The notes under the pieces: generated by a model
Database searches by the model: none
What the model saw: only the letters and a program-made list of their open reading frames with translations
Told to the model about the DNA's origin: nothing
Part shown: piece after piece, positions 44,129 to 53,460 of the stretch
How positions within the stretch are numbered: position 1 is the first letter of the stretch
Layout of the letters: each line of letters starts with the position of its first letter
Position numbers and translations under genes: made by a program
DNA from: Microbacterium sp. EYE_78
Lineage (GTDB): Bacteria; Actinomycetota; Actinomycetes; Actinomycetales; Microbacteriaceae
DNA: 64,000 bases
Reading direction: 5' to 3'
Assembly: GCF_023149035.1 (NCBI RefSeq)
Contig: NZ_JAHXMY010000001.1
Coordinates: 124,001 to 188,000 of the forward strand

Positions 44129-45328
44129 GTGACCGAACGCGCACCCCTCTCCCGCAAACTGACCGCCATCGCCGAGTCCGCGACCCTGAAGGTCGACGCC
44201 AAGGCCAAGGCCCTCCAGGCCGCCGGCCGACCGGTCATCTCGTACGCGGCGGGAGAGCCTGACTTCGCGACCCCGCAGTTCATCGTGGATGCCGCGGCCG
44301 AGGCGCTTCGCGACCCCGCCAACTTCCGTTACACCCCCGCCGCGGGCCTGCCCGTGCTCCGCGAGGCGATCGCCGCCAAGACCCTCCGCGATTCGGGTCT
44401 GGAGGTCTCGCCTTCGCAGATCATCGTCACCAACGGCGGCAAGCAGGCCGTGTACCAGGCCTTCCAGGCGGTCGTGAACCCGGGCGACGAGGTGCTGCTG
44501 CCCGCGCCGTACTGGACGACCTACCCCGAGGCGATCGCCCTCGCCGACGGCGTGCCCGTCGAGGTCTTCGCGGGGGCCGACCAGGAGTACAAGGTCACCG
44601 TCGAGCAGCTCGAGGCTGCCCGCACCGACAAGACGACGGCGCTCGTTTTCGTCTCGCCATCGAACCCGACCGGTGCCGTCTACACCCCTGAGGAGACGAA
44701 GGCGATCGGCGAGTGGGCGCTGGAGCACGGCATCTGGGTCATCAGCGACGAGATCTACCAGAACCTCGTCTACGAGGGCGCCCGTGCGGTGTCGATCGTC
44801 GAGGCCGTCCCCGACCTCGCCGGTCAGACGATCCTCGTCAACGGCGTCGCGAAGACCTACGCGATGACCGGGTGGCGCGTGGGCTGGATGGTGGGCCCCG
44901 CCGACGCGATCAAGGCGGCTGCCAACCTGCAGTCGCACCTGAGCTCGAACGTGAACAACGTCGCGCAGCGCGCCGCACTCGCCGCCCTGACCGGACCGCA
45001 GGACGAGGCCGAGAAGATGCGGCAGTCCTTCGACCAGCGCCGCGGCGCCATCGTCGCCGAGCTGTCGAAGATCCCCGGTGTCACCGTGCCGAACCCGCTC
45101 GGCGCCTTCTACGTCTACCCCGACGTGACGGGCCTGCTCGGCCGGGAGTGGCACGGCGCGCGCGTGGAGACGTCGCTTGAGCTCGCCGACCTGATCCTCG
45201 AGAAGGCCGAGGTGGCAGTGGTCCCGGGTGAGGCGTTCGGGCCGTCGGGGTACCTGCGACTGTCCTACGCGCTCGGCGACGACCAGCTCCTCGAGGGCGT
45301 GCAGCGCCTCCAGCGCCTGTTCGCCTGA
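44129..45328 (+). CDS. aspC: Pyridoxal-phosphate aminotransferase (aspartate aminotransferase-like)
   Basis: This 399-residue class I aminotransferase starts with GTG after GGAGG. It reads [42 protein letters not shown] at the N-terminus, [11 protein letters not shown] with the conserved Asn, and the PLP lysine in [16 protein letters not shown]. This matches the bacterial Ib-type aspartate aminotransferases that interconvert aspartate and oxaloacetate; other amino acids are possible substrates. It stands alone, 49 bases after the GH127 gene. Confidence 0.9.
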   Translation: MTERAPLSRKLTAIAESATLKVDAKAKALQAAGRPVISYAAGEPDFATPQFIVDAAAEALRDPANFRYTPAAGLPVLREAIAAKTLRDSGLEVSPSQIIVTNGGKQAVYQAFQAVVNPGDEVLLPAPYWTTYPEAIALADGVPVEVFAGADQEYKVTVEQLEAARTDKTTALVFVSPSNPTGAVYTPEETKAIGEWALEHGIWVISDEIYQNLVYEGARAVSIVEAVPDLAGQTILVNGVAKTYAMTGWRVGWMVGPADAIKAAANLQSHLSSNVNNVAQRAALAALTGPQDEAEKMRQSFDQRRGAIVAELSKIPGVTVPNPLGAFYVYPDVTGLLGREWHGARVETSLELADLILEKAEVAVVPGEAFGPSGYLRLSYALGDDQLLEGVQRLQRLFA

Positions 45329-45423
45329 CGCTTCGGCGCCGGATTCCGGCGAGGTGTCGAATCCGGGTGTCCTCGTGCGTCGATCATGCATACCGTGTCG
45401 ATCACAACGAGAGGAAGATCCCG

Positions 45424-45798
45424 ATGCGCTACATCATGTTCGTCGCCGTCGACCCCGAAGCCGAGCCCTATGACCGCGAGCAGGACACCATCGGCTCGTG
45501 GGTGGAGGAGATGACCGCTCGAGGCGTGGCGGTCGACGGCGAGCGGTTGCGCCCCGCGACCGATGCGACGACGGTCCGCGTCCGCGCCGGAGAGCTCCTC
45601 GTGACGGACGGCCCCTTCACCGAGTCGAAGGAGTGGATCGCCGGGTTCGACATCCTCGAGTGTCGCGATCTCGACGAGGCCATCGAGGTCGCGGCGAAGC
45701 ATCCGATGGCCCGCTTCGGCCGACTCGAGCTCCGCCCGTTCTGGCCGCTGGAACTCGATGACGCCGGGCGTCCGGCCGAGCGGGACGCCCAGGAGTGA
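45424..45798 (+). CDS. YCII-related (DGPF) domain protein
   Basis: This 124-residue protein has a ferredoxin-like YCII fold, with MRYIMFVAVDPEAE at the start and the hallmark LLVTDGPFTESKEWIAGF (DGPF) in the middle. AGAGGAAG precedes the ATG. Genes of this type accompany ECF sigma factors of the ECF42 class, as here, where the sigma gene follows directly in the same phase. Its biochemical role is unknown; it is probably co-regulated with or modulates the sigma factor. Confidence 0.9.
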   Translation: MRYIMFVAVDPEAEPYDREQDTIGSWVEEMTARGVAVDGERLRPATDATTVRVRAGELLVTDGPFTESKEWIAGFDILECRDLDEAIEVAAKHPMARFGRLELRPFWPLELDDAGRPAERDAQE

Positions 45799-45801
45799 GT
45801 C

Positions 45802-47106
45802 ATCACCGGTGAGGGGCGCGGTGAGGATGTCGCCGACATCCTCACCCGCGCCCACCGCGACGAATGGTCGCGCATCGTCGCGACGCTGATCCGTGCGACT
45901 GGCGACTGGACCGTCGCCGAAGACGCCGCGCAGGAGGCGTTCGCGCGCGCCGCAGCCAGCTGGCCCGCGGACGGGGTTCCCGATGCGCCGGGCGCGTGGC
46001 TGCTCACCGTCGCCCGCCGGGCGGCCGTGGATGCCCTGCGCAGACACGCCGCACAGCGTCGACGCGCGGACGCGCAAGGGATCGCCGACACCCTCGCCGG
46101 CCGGCACGTCTCGGGCGATCCGGCGGATCAGGCGACCCTCGGGTGGGAGGAGCGCGTGGACGACCGCCTGCGGCTCATCTTCACCTGCGCCCATCCGGCG
46201 CTCGCGCTCGAGGCGCGCGTCGCGCTGACCCTCCGGATCGTGGGCGGGCTGCAGACCGACGAGATCGCCCGCGCCTTCCTGGTGTCCACTCCGACGATGG
46301 CGCAACGGATCGTGCGGGCGAAGCGTCGCATCGCCGGAGCAGGCGTGCCCTACCGCGTCCCCGACGAGTCGGAGCTCCCGCACCGGCTGCACGGCGTCCT
46401 CAGCGTCCTGTACGTGATCTTCTCCGAGGGCTACTCGAGCGCGGGGGGTCAGCCGCTCCGCGACGACCTGGCCGGCGAGGCGATCCGACTCGCGCGGATG
46501 CTCGTCGAGCTCGTCCCGGTGGAGCAGCGGGACGACCCACGGGCGCTCCTGGCGCTCATGCTGCTGCAGCATTCCCGTCGGCGCGCGCGGGTCGTGGGCG
46601 GTGCCGTCGTCCCGTTCGACGAGCAGGACCGCTCGCTCTGGAACCGGGGCGACATCGACGAGGCGGCCGCGCTGCTGCGGGTGCCGGTCGTGCGGCGCAC
46701 CTCCTACCGGGTGCAGGCCGAGATCGCCGGAGTCCACGCCCTCTCCGCCAGCCCCGCGCAGACGCCGTGGCGGCAGGTCGTCGAGCTGTACGACGAGCTG
46801 GGCGGGTTCGTGGACTCCCCCGTGGTCGCGCTGAATCGGGCGATCGCCGTCTCGTTCGCGGACTCGCCGGAGCGAGGGCTCATCGCGCTCGACGACACCG
46901 TGGCATCGGGGCATCTCGCCGGCGGGCACCTGGTGCCCGCCACCCGCGCCGACATGCTGCGACGTGCCGGCCGGCTCTCCGAGGCCGCCGATCTGTACGC
47001 CCTCGCCGCATCCCGTGCCCCCAGCGATCCGGAGCGGCGGTTCCTCGAACGTCGCCGTCTCGACGCGCTCCACCGCGCGGGGCGCTTCGACCCGCGGCGC
47101 GAGTGA
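45802..47106 (+). CDS. ECF sigma factor, ECF42-like, with C-terminal TPR-like extension; non-canonical start
   Basis: This is a roughly 434-residue protein. Region 2 (DEWSRIVATLIRATGDWTVAEDAAQEAFARAAASW...LLTVARRAAVDALRR) and region 4 (EARVALTLRIVGGLQTDEIARAFLVSTPTMAQRIVRAKRRI) are clear. A 200-residue helical C-terminus, typical of ECF42, follows. No ATG, GTG or TTG occurs in phase between the in-frame TGA at 45796 and region 2. AGGAG (45791-45795) sits 6 bases before the ATC at 45802, taken here as the start. The first accepted in-phase codon (GTG 46027) would delete region 2. Either initiation at ATC, or a sequence error, must be invoked. Confidence 0.82.
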   Translation: MTGEGRGEDVADILTRAHRDEWSRIVATLIRATGDWTVAEDAAQEAFARAAASWPADGVPDAPGAWLLTVARRAAVDALRRHAAQRRRADAQGIADTLAGRHVSGDPADQATLGWEERVDDRLRLIFTCAHPALALEARVALTLRIVGGLQTDEIARAFLVSTPTMAQRIVRAKRRIAGAGVPYRVPDESELPHRLHGVLSVLYVIFSEGYSSAGGQPLRDDLAGEAIRLARMLVELVPVEQRDDPRALLALMLLQHSRRRARVVGGAVVPFDEQDRSLWNRGDIDEAAALLRVPVVRRTSYRVQAEIAGVHALSASPAQTPWRQVVELYDELGGFVDSPVVALNRAIAVSFADSPERGLIALDDTVASGHLAGGHLVPATRADMLRRAGRLSEAADLYALAASRAPSDPERRFLERRRLDALHRAGRFDPRRE

Positions 47107-47115
47107 CCCGAGCGC

Positions 47116-48252
47116 TCAGAGCTCGACGTCGAAGAGCACCGGCTCGGGCTGCAGGAGGACGCCGAACTCGGACTGCACCCGCTGCTGGATCAGCCGGGCG
47201 AGCGCCGCGACCTCCTCGGCCGTCGCGTTCCCCCGATTGGTGAGGGCGAGCGCGTGCTTCGTCGACAGCGACGCCCGCGAGCGCGGCAGGTGGAAGCCCT
47301 TCCGCATCCCGGCCTGCTCGATGAGCCAGGCCGCGCTGATCTTGACGGGCGGCACCCCGCCCGGCTGCGGCGGGATGAACCCGTCGAACCGGTCGAGCGG
47401 GATGACCCGGTCCTCCCGCTCCGTGACGACCACCGGCCATCGCGGCGCCTCGGCGGGCAGTGTGGCGGCGAACCCGGCCGAGACGACGGGGTTCTGGAAG
47501 AACGAGCCGGCGCTCCACGTGTCGTGGTCGGCGTCGTCGAGGACCATGCCCTTGCGTCCGCGGATCTCGAGGACCGTGTCGCGGATCCACGCGAGCGAGA
47601 CCGCGGCATCCGCCTCGAGTCCGAGCGCTGAGCGCAGCTGCTGACCGCGGACTCGCACGTCGCCGTGCCCGACCTGTGCGAGCTCGAGCGTGACGGAGAG
47701 GATCACGGCCGAGCGTTCGGGCACCGACCCGTAGTGCTTCTTGAGGACGGATGTCCGAAGGCCCAGCCCCAGTTCGGATGCCGGGACGGTCGAGACCTCG
47801 CCGGTCGCCTCGTCGATGAGGTCGACCTCGACGAGCGTCTCGACGATCTCCTGCCCGTAGGCGCCCACGTTCTGAATGGGTGCGGCCCCCGTCGTCCCCG
47901 GAATCCCCGACATCGCCTCGATGCCGCTGAGCCCAGCCGCCACGGTCTGGGCGACGAGGTCGTCCCAGGAGTGCCCGGCCTGCACCTTGAGCCGCACGCG
48001 ACCCGGGTTCGGCGACGGCAGGCGTTCGATCCCCGACGTGCGCACCAGGATCGCGGTGCCGTCGAACTCGCCGTCCGCAAAGAGCAGGTTCGATCCGCCG
48101 CCGACGACGATCCAGCGATCGCCCGAAGCCCAGACGTCGCGGAGCGCCGCGACGAGCTCGTCCGTCGTCGTCGCCTCGACCATCCGCTCCGGGGTGCCGC
48201 CGACGCGGAGGGTGGTGAGGTCCGCGAGCGGACGCGGTGCGATCTCGGCCAT
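47116..48252 (-). CDS. murB: UDP-N-acetylenolpyruvoylglucosamine reductase
   Basis: This 378-residue FAD enzyme makes UDP-N-acetylmuramate for peptidoglycan. The FAD-binding portion has TLRVGGTPERMVEA, WIVVGGGSNLLFAD and GIEAMSGIPGTTGAAPIQNVGAYGQE. The C-terminus has WSAGSFFQNPVVS with the proton-donor serine, and STKHALALTNRGNATAEEV. The start ATG is 5 bases past the MaoC gene stop. The adjacent MaoC pair is a common neighbourhood in related actinobacteria. Confidence 0.94.
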   Translation of the reverse strand: MAEIAPRPLADLTTLRVGGTPERMVEATTTDELVAALRDVWASGDRWIVVGGGSNLLFADGEFDGTAILVRTSGIERLPSPNPGRVRLKVQAGHSWDDLVAQTVAAGLSGIEAMSGIPGTTGAAPIQNVGAYGQEIVETLVEVDLIDEATGEVSTVPASELGLGLRTSVLKKHYGSVPERSAVILSVTLELAQVGHGDVRVRGQQLRSALGLEADAAVSLAWIRDTVLEIRGRKGMVLDDADHDTWSAGSFFQNPVVSAGFAATLPAEAPRWPVVVTEREDRVIPLDRFDGFIPPQPGGVPPVKISAAWLIEQAGMRKGFHLPRSRASLSTKHALALTNRGNATAEEVAALARLIQQRVQSEFGVLLQPEPVLFDVEL

Positions 48253-48257
48253 GCGGA

Positions 48258-48662
48258 TCAGGATGCCGCGCGCACGCGCACCTGCGCCTTGCCGAGGACC
48301 GTCGTGCCCTCGTGCGAGACGGTCAGATCGATGCGGAGGGCGTCGTCGTCCACGGCGCCGACCTTGGCGACGACCTGCACGTCGGCACCCGCGTCGGTGT
48401 CGACGACGACGGGGCGGGTGAAGCGGACGCCGTACTCCAGGATGCGGCCGGAGTCGCCGAGCCACTCGACGATCGTCTCGACCGCGACACCCATGGTCAG
48501 CATGCCGTGCGCCAGGACGCCGGGAAGCCCGACGCGCTCGGCGACGGCGTCGTTGTAGTGGATGGGGTTGAAGTCGCCCGACGCCCCCGCGTAGCGGACC
48601 AGCGCGGCTCGCGACAGGTGGACGGTCCGCTCGGCGACGACGGTGCCGATCTCGAGGGTCAT
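48258..48662 (-). CDS. MaoC family (R)-specific hydratase (HadB-like)
   Basis: This 134-residue single hot-dog protein carries the hydratase-2 motif YAGASGDFNPIHYNDAVAERVGLPGVLAHGML, in which the Asp and His are catalytic. Such proteins hydrate or dehydrate acyl-thioesters in fatty acid synthesis or breakdown. It starts by ATGA overlap with the next MaoC gene; the two should work as a heterodimer like mycobacterial HadA/HadB. Confidence 0.88.
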   Translation of the reverse strand: MTLEIGTVVAERTVHLSRAALVRYAGASGDFNPIHYNDAVAERVGLPGVLAHGMLTMGVAVETIVEWLGDSGRILEYGVRFTRPVVVDTDAGADVQVVAKVGAVDDDALRIDLTVSHEGTTVLGKAQVRVRAAS

Positions 48663-49105
48663 TCGTCTCCTCCCACCAGCAGGACGCTCGTCGCGGTCAC
48701 GACGTGGTCGCCCGCGGCATCCGTGATCTCGGCCTCACTCGTGACCATCGCACCCTTGCCGAAGGCGCGGATGCCGGTGACGGTCAGCTGGGCCGACAGC
48801 TCGTCGCCCGCGACGATGGGCCGCGTGTACCGGAAGCGCTGCTCGGCGTGCACGACCCGCTCGAGGACGATGCCCGAGTCCGGCTCGGCGAGGAGCTGCT
48901 GCAGCGTGATGTCCTGGACGACCATCGCGAAGGTCGGCGGCGCGACCACGTCGGCGTAGCCGAGAGCCTCCGCCGCGGCCGGGTCGTCGTGCTGCGGGTC
49001 GGTCGCGAAGACGGCGCGGGCGAACTCGCGCACCTTCTCGCGGCCGACGAGGTACGGGGTGGTCGGCGGGAACGCGCGGCCTTGCAACTCGGGATTCACG
49101 GGCAC
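48659..49105 (-). CDS. MaoC N-terminal-type dehydratase (HadA-like)
   Basis: This 148-residue hot-dog protein starts MPVNPELQGRAFPPTTPYLVGREKVREFARAVFATDP, the typical start of FAS1-type dehydratase/HadA proteins. It lacks the D-x(4)-H catalytic motif of the partner, as expected for the stabilising and substrate-binding half of the dimer. Overlap with the HadB-like gene indicates equal synthesis. The heterodimer would dehydrate 3-hydroxyacyl chains. Confidence 0.85.
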   Translation of the reverse strand: MPVNPELQGRAFPPTTPYLVGREKVREFARAVFATDPQHDDPAAAEALGYADVVAPPTFAMVVQDITLQQLLAEPDSGIVLERVVHAEQRFRYTRPIVAGDELSAQLTVTGIRAFGKGAMVTSEAEITDAAGDHVVTATSVLLVGGDE

Positions 49106-49169
49106 CGCTCGATCCTACCGGGCGCCCTTCCGACCCAGGCCGGGCGCCTCCCGCCCGAGGCCGAACGCC

Positions 49170-49967
49170 TCAGGCGCGTCGACGCGACCGCCAGGCCTTC
49201 ACGGCCATCTGCACCGCGATGAAGGCGAGGTACGCCGCGAACAGGATGTTGGCGGTCAGCGGGTCGATGAGGGTGGCGATCCACGCGCCGAGCGCCGTGG
49301 TGGTGCACGCCGACACGCCGATGACGGCAGCGGCCACGAGGTCGACGTTCCGGCGACGCAGATTGCCGACCGTCCCCGAGATCGCCGTCGGGATCATCAT
49401 GAGCAGCGAGGTGCCCTTGGCCTCGAGGTCGCTCGTGCCGAAGAGGAACATGAGCGCGGGCACCACGATCACTCCCCCGCCGACGCCGAGCAGGCCCGCC
49501 ATGACACCGGTGAACACACCCAGGACGGCGAAGCCGATGCCGGTCAGCCAGGTGAGCGGCACCTCCGCATCCCGCGACGGCACGACGATGAAGAGCATGA
49601 CGATGACGACGACGAGGAAGGCGACGAACCCCCACCGGATGGCGTTCTGCGACAGTCGGGCCAGCAGCCAGGTGCCGATCTGGGCGCCCCCCACGGCGAA
49701 GGCAGCCAGGATGATCGCGGGGATCCACGCGACCGATCCGGTCGCCGCGTACGAGACGACGCCGACGGCGGCCGTCGGGACGATCGCGGCGAGCGACGTT
49801 CCGGCCGCGAGGCGCTGGTCGAAGGCGAGCAGCCCCACGAGCAGGGGCACGATGACGGTGCCCCCGCCGACGCCGAACATGCCCGACATGAGGCCGGCGA
49901 GCAATCCGATCAGCAGCGCGCCGAGGTAGTACCGGGGCGTCCGCACGGAGGTCGCGGGGGCGGTCAC
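49170..49967 (-). CDS. TSUP (TauE/SafE) family membrane transporter
   Basis: This protein of about 265 residues has eight hydrophobic spans made of two repeats, each with the family signature: SGMFGVGGGTVIVPLL and AGLLGVGGGVIVVPALMF. TSUP proteins export or take up sulfite, sulfoacetate or related anions. The GTG start at 49967 fits family length; an ATG at 50018 would add 17 residues but would bring the start very close to the divergent gene. The ribosome site is weak in either case. Confidence 0.85.
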   Translation of the reverse strand: MTAPATSVRTPRYYLGALLIGLLAGLMSGMFGVGGGTVIVPLLVGLLAFDQRLAAGTSLAAIVPTAAVGVVSYAATGSVAWIPAIILAAFAVGGAQIGTWLLARLSQNAIRWGFVAFLVVVIVMLFIVVPSRDAEVPLTWLTGIGFAVLGVFTGVMAGLLGVGGGVIVVPALMFLFGTSDLEAKGTSLLMMIPTAISGTVGNLRRRNVDLVAAAVIGVSACTTTALGAWIATLIDPLTANILFAAYLAFIAVQMAVKAWRSRRRA

Positions 49968-50048
49968 GGGCGACGGTCCGGGGAACAGCTCACCGTCCGA
50001 CCCTACTCCCGCCCTCATCGGCACCGGCCGCAGGAATACGATCGATGC

Positions 50049-51083
50049 ATGTCGTCTTCGCTCGTCCTCGTGGCCAATGCCGGTGATTCCTCGATCAGCA
50101 CGTTCCGCCTCACGGACGGCGCACTCGAGCGGCTCGCGGTGACGACCGGGATCACCGGCTGCTCGAACTTCGCCGTCGACGTCGACCGCGGTCTCGTCTA
50201 CGCGTCGGTCAAGAGGGACGACGAGCATCCGGATGCCGGCATCCTCACCCTTTCGCTGGATCGCGAGACCGGCGAACTCACCCCGCGCTCGCGCCGAGCG
50301 CTGCCCGGCGGCGCGATGAACTACCTCGCGCTCACCCGCGACGGGGCAGCACTGCTCGGCGCCGCGTACGCAGGCGGATACGGGATCGTGTGTGCGGTCG
50401 GCGACGACGGCGCGGTGTCGGACCCGGTGTCGGAGGTCCGCTTCCCCCGACTGCACAGCGTGCTGGCGAGCGCGGACGGCCGGTTCGCCTACTTCGTCTC
50501 GCTCGAAGCCGACGTGATCGCGCAGTACCGGGTCGAGGACGACCTGACGCTCGCCCCGCTCGATCCCGAGGTCGTCGCAGCTCCCGAGGGCAGCGGCCCG
50601 CGCCACCTCGCGTTCGCCGACGACGAGAGCGCGGTCTACGTGCTGACGGAGTTCACCGGCGAGGTGCTGCAGTATGCACGCGACCCGCAGACCGGTGGCC
50701 TCGAGCTGCGATCGAGCACGCCCGCGCACGACCCGTCCGAGAAGCTGCGCCACAGCGTGATCGACGAGGACCCGCGAGAGAACCACTACGTCTGGGGCGC
50801 GGACATCCACCTGAGCGAGGGGGTCGTCTGGGCGTCGGAGCGGACGGCCAGCACGCTCGCCGCGCTCGCCGTCCGCGAGGACGGCTCGCTCACTCCCCCG
50901 GCCGGATTCGTCCCGACCGAGACGCAGCCGCGCGGCTTCGCCATCAGCCCCGACCGCACCGCGCTCGTCGCCGCCGGCGAGCGGTCAACGACGGTGACGG
51001 CGTACCGCATCGCCGGTGCCGAGCTCGAACGGACGGACCGCGCCGAGACGGGCCGCGGCGCGAACTGGGTCCGCTTCGCCTGA
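50049..51083 (+). CDS. Lactonase family seven-bladed propeller (6-phosphogluconolactonase-like, Pgl type)
   Basis: This 344-residue protein has the repeating pattern of the lactonase beta-propeller family. Examples are SSSLVLVANAGDSSISTFRLTDGALERL, GPRHLAFADDESAVYVLTEFTGEVLQY, WGADIHLSEGVVWASERTASTLAAL and QPRGFAISPDRTALVAAGERSTTVTAYRI. Some members hydrolyse 6-phosphogluconolactone in the pentose phosphate pathway. The typical catalytic loop cannot be verified by eye, so the enzymatic role is provisional. It appears cytoplasmic. Confidence 0.82.
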   Translation: MSSSLVLVANAGDSSISTFRLTDGALERLAVTTGITGCSNFAVDVDRGLVYASVKRDDEHPDAGILTLSLDRETGELTPRSRRALPGGAMNYLALTRDGAALLGAAYAGGYGIVCAVGDDGAVSDPVSEVRFPRLHSVLASADGRFAYFVSLEADVIAQYRVEDDLTLAPLDPEVVAAPEGSGPRHLAFADDESAVYVLTEFTGEVLQYARDPQTGGLELRSSTPAHDPSEKLRHSVIDEDPRENHYVWGADIHLSEGVVWASERTASTLAALAVREDGSLTPPAGFVPTETQPRGFAISPDRTALVAAGERSTTVTAYRIAGAELERTDRAETGRGANWVRFA

Positions 51084-51096
51084 GGCCCCCGGCGCC

Positions 51097-51654
51097 TCAG
51101 CGCAGGAACTGCTCCGGGTCGAACTCGTCGATCGGGATGATCCGCACGCGCGGCAGCTGCGCGTCGAATGCGCCCGCGTCGTATTCGAGATCGAAGAAGC
51201 GGACGCCGGGGATCTGCGCGAACCCCGCATTGCGGAACTCCTCGAAGCCCAGCACCCCGATCCGGCGCGACCCGTCGGCGAGGACGCCGAGGTCGTCGAC
51301 GAAGTCGCCGTCGTGGCTGACGAGCACGACATCGTCGCCGTGCTGCTGCAGGGCGCGGAGCGTCCGCTGGATGGCGAGGTCGACGACCTTCTCGTCGGCG
51401 TCACCCGACAGCGGCACGGGCTGGTAGCCGAGGGCCAGGAGCGCCTGCACGAACGACATCGGCAGGTTGGTCGACGCGTTCAGGAAGAACAGGCCGCGGG
51501 CATCCTGGTTCCACTGGTCGGCGACGAAGGACAGGATGCGGTCCCACCGCGGACGCTCGTCGGGCTGGGGCCGACGCCCGAGGATCGAGCCGCCGAGCGT
51601 GGCGTCGATGTTCTCGCCGTCGACGAGCACCCAGGTCCTGCGATTGCCGGCCAT
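51097..51654 (-). CDS. NYN-domain (PIN-like) putative ribonuclease
   Basis: This 185-residue protein starts after a GGAGGAGG site. The NYN fold is recognised by TWVLVDGENIDATLGG (first acidic residue), SGDADEKVVDLAIQRTLRAL and VVLVSHDGDFVDDLGVLADGSRRIGVLGFE, which supply the Asp residues of a metal-dependent active site, as in LabA/DUF88 proteins. It probably cleaves RNA; the substrate is unknown. It is convergent with the lactonase gene. Confidence 0.85.
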   Translation of the reverse strand: MAGNRRTWVLVDGENIDATLGGSILGRRPQPDERPRWDRILSFVADQWNQDARGLFFLNASTNLPMSFVQALLALGYQPVPLSGDADEKVVDLAIQRTLRALQQHGDDVVLVSHDGDFVDDLGVLADGSRRIGVLGFEEFRNAGFAQIPGVRFFDLEYDAGAFDAQLPRVRIIPIDEFDPEQFLR

Positions 51655-51733
51655 GCCGCCTCCTCCGCGCACACGGCCATCGATGGCCCGGCGCACCCGA
51701 CTCATCCTAGGCGGGGGGAGCGCCGCACCCGGG

Positions 51734-53455
51734 TCAGCGTCGGCGGCCGAAGACGCCTGCGAGGAGGGCGTGCAGCAGCGGCAGCACCGAGCCGGTCATG
51801 AGCACGCCGCCGAGCACCGGATCCTCGGGACGCAGGACGGCGCCGCCGACCAGCAGGGCGGTGAACAGCATCCCCGACAAGCTCCTCCGACCGATCTGTT
51901 CGAGGCGGGCGACCCGGCGCTCGAGCGCCGGATCGGGGAAGGAGACGCGGCGATCCTCGACACGGGTGATGAACTCGTCGGCACGCCCCGGCAACCGGGA
52001 TGCGGTCGCGAGGACGCCCGCGGCGCGGCGCACGGCATCCACCACCGCCCCTCGACCCTCCTCGCGCACCAGCCGCGAGGCGTAGGGCTCCACCGAGTCC
52101 CACAGGTTGAAGTCGGGGTCGAGCGCGCTGCAGACTCCCGAGGTCAACGACATCGCGCGGACGATGAGAAGGAAGTTCTCGGGCAGCTGGAACGGCAGCG
52201 AGCGCACGACGTCCTGGAACTCGATGGCGAACGCCCGGAACTCCCGAGGGTCGACCTCGCGCAGCTGCGCGAACCCCATGCCGCCGAATCGGGCGAAGAG
52301 TTGCGTCATCGCCCGTTCGAGCTCCGTCGTGTCGGCGCTCGGGAGCAGCACCCCCACATCGCGGATGCTCTGCACCAGCGCCGCGCCGTCGCGCGCGGCG
52401 ACCGCGATCATGAGACGTCGGAGCCCCGCGCGCAGCGACGGCGGCACCTCGCCCATCATCCCGAAGTCGATGAACGTGAGCGTCCACGGCGGGCCGTCGG
52501 CGCCGTCAGCGTCCGGCCTCGGCGTGACGAAGATGTTGCCGGGGTGCGGGTCGGCGTGGAAGAAGCCGTGGGTGAAGACCTGGTCGAACATGACCGACGC
52601 GAACACTGCCGCCACCTCCGCAGGCTCGATGCCGGCGGCGAGGAGGGCGTCGTGGTCGGTGATCTTGATCGCCGTGACGTCCTCGAGGGTGAGCGTGCGG
52701 CGCGACGTGCGCTCCCACACGACCTTCGGGACCGCGACCCGGGGGTCGTCGGCGAAATCCGCGGCGAAACGCTCGCCGTTCGCAGCCTCATGGAGGTAGT
52801 CGATCTCCTCGAGGCTCGTGACGGCGAACTCCTCGACGAGCGACGGAGCGTCGACCCGGTCGGCCACGATCCGCACGTGGCTCAGCCACCCGCCCACGCG
52901 CCGAAGCGCCGCCAGGTCGGTGTCGACGATCGACTGGATGCCGGGACGCTGCACCTTCACGACGACCTGGTCGAGTCCGGCGATGGCGGCGTCCTCGTCC
53001 GAGAGCACGCCGCGATGGGCCTGACCGAGCGATGCCGCAGCCACCGGAACGGGCTCGAAGTCGGCGTAGACGCGCTCGAGTGGTGCTCCGAGCTCCGCCT
53101 CGGCCACGGAGCGGATGCCGGGCAGTGGCACCGCGGGCACCTCGTCCTGCAGCCCCTCGAGCTCCTTGGTGATCTCGGGCGGCAGCACGTCGAGCCGGGA
53201 CGACATGAACTGTCCGACTTTGATCATGAGTCCGCCCAGGTCGATGGCGAGCGCATGGAAGCGACGCGCGATGCGACGCATCCGCGCCGAGCGCCCGCGC
53301 GCGCCGAGGCGCGCGAGGCCGATCCGCGGCAGGAAGAGCTCGAACCACCACGTGACGACGAGCGCGCGTGCGGCGAACCGCAGGATGCGGCGGTACCGCG
53401 CGCGCGTCGCACGCTCGTCGGGTACGCCGAACGGGTCCCGGCGCCGTGCTGCCAC
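51734..53455 (-). CDS. ABC1/AarF/UbiB family atypical kinase
   Basis: This 573-residue protein has the kinase-like core KVGQFMSSRLDVLPPEITKELEGLQDEVP, an Ala-rich nucleotide loop (AAASLGQAHRG), the lysine strand VVVKVQRPGI, GFFHADPHPGNIF and TFIDFGMMGE. One or two hydrophobic segments near residue 540-570 suggest membrane attachment. Family members support quinone synthesis or lipid homeostasis. The GTG start, 6 bases after the padR stop, gives the right N-terminus. padR lies immediately upstream on the same strand. Confidence 0.88.
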   Translation of the reverse strand: MAARRRDPFGVPDERATRARYRRILRFAARALVVTWWFELFLPRIGLARLGARGRSARMRRIARRFHALAIDLGGLMIKVGQFMSSRLDVLPPEITKELEGLQDEVPAVPLPGIRSVAEAELGAPLERVYADFEPVPVAAASLGQAHRGVLSDEDAAIAGLDQVVVKVQRPGIQSIVDTDLAALRRVGGWLSHVRIVADRVDAPSLVEEFAVTSLEEIDYLHEAANGERFAADFADDPRVAVPKVVWERTSRRTLTLEDVTAIKITDHDALLAAGIEPAEVAAVFASVMFDQVFTHGFFHADPHPGNIFVTPRPDADGADGPPWTLTFIDFGMMGEVPPSLRAGLRRLMIAVAARDGAALVQSIRDVGVLLPSADTTELERAMTQLFARFGGMGFAQLREVDPREFRAFAIEFQDVVRSLPFQLPENFLLIVRAMSLTSGVCSALDPDFNLWDSVEPYASRLVREEGRGAVVDAVRRAAGVLATASRLPGRADEFITRVEDRRVSFPDPALERRVARLEQIGRRSLSGMLFTALLVGGAVLRPEDPVLGGVLMTGSVLPLLHALLAGVFGRRR

Positions 53456-53460
53456 CCGGG

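Noticed and set aside
46027..47106. Sigma factor starting at the first standard codon, GTG 46027
   Set aside because: This would remove sigma region 2, although conserved region 2 sequence is encoded in phase just upstream.
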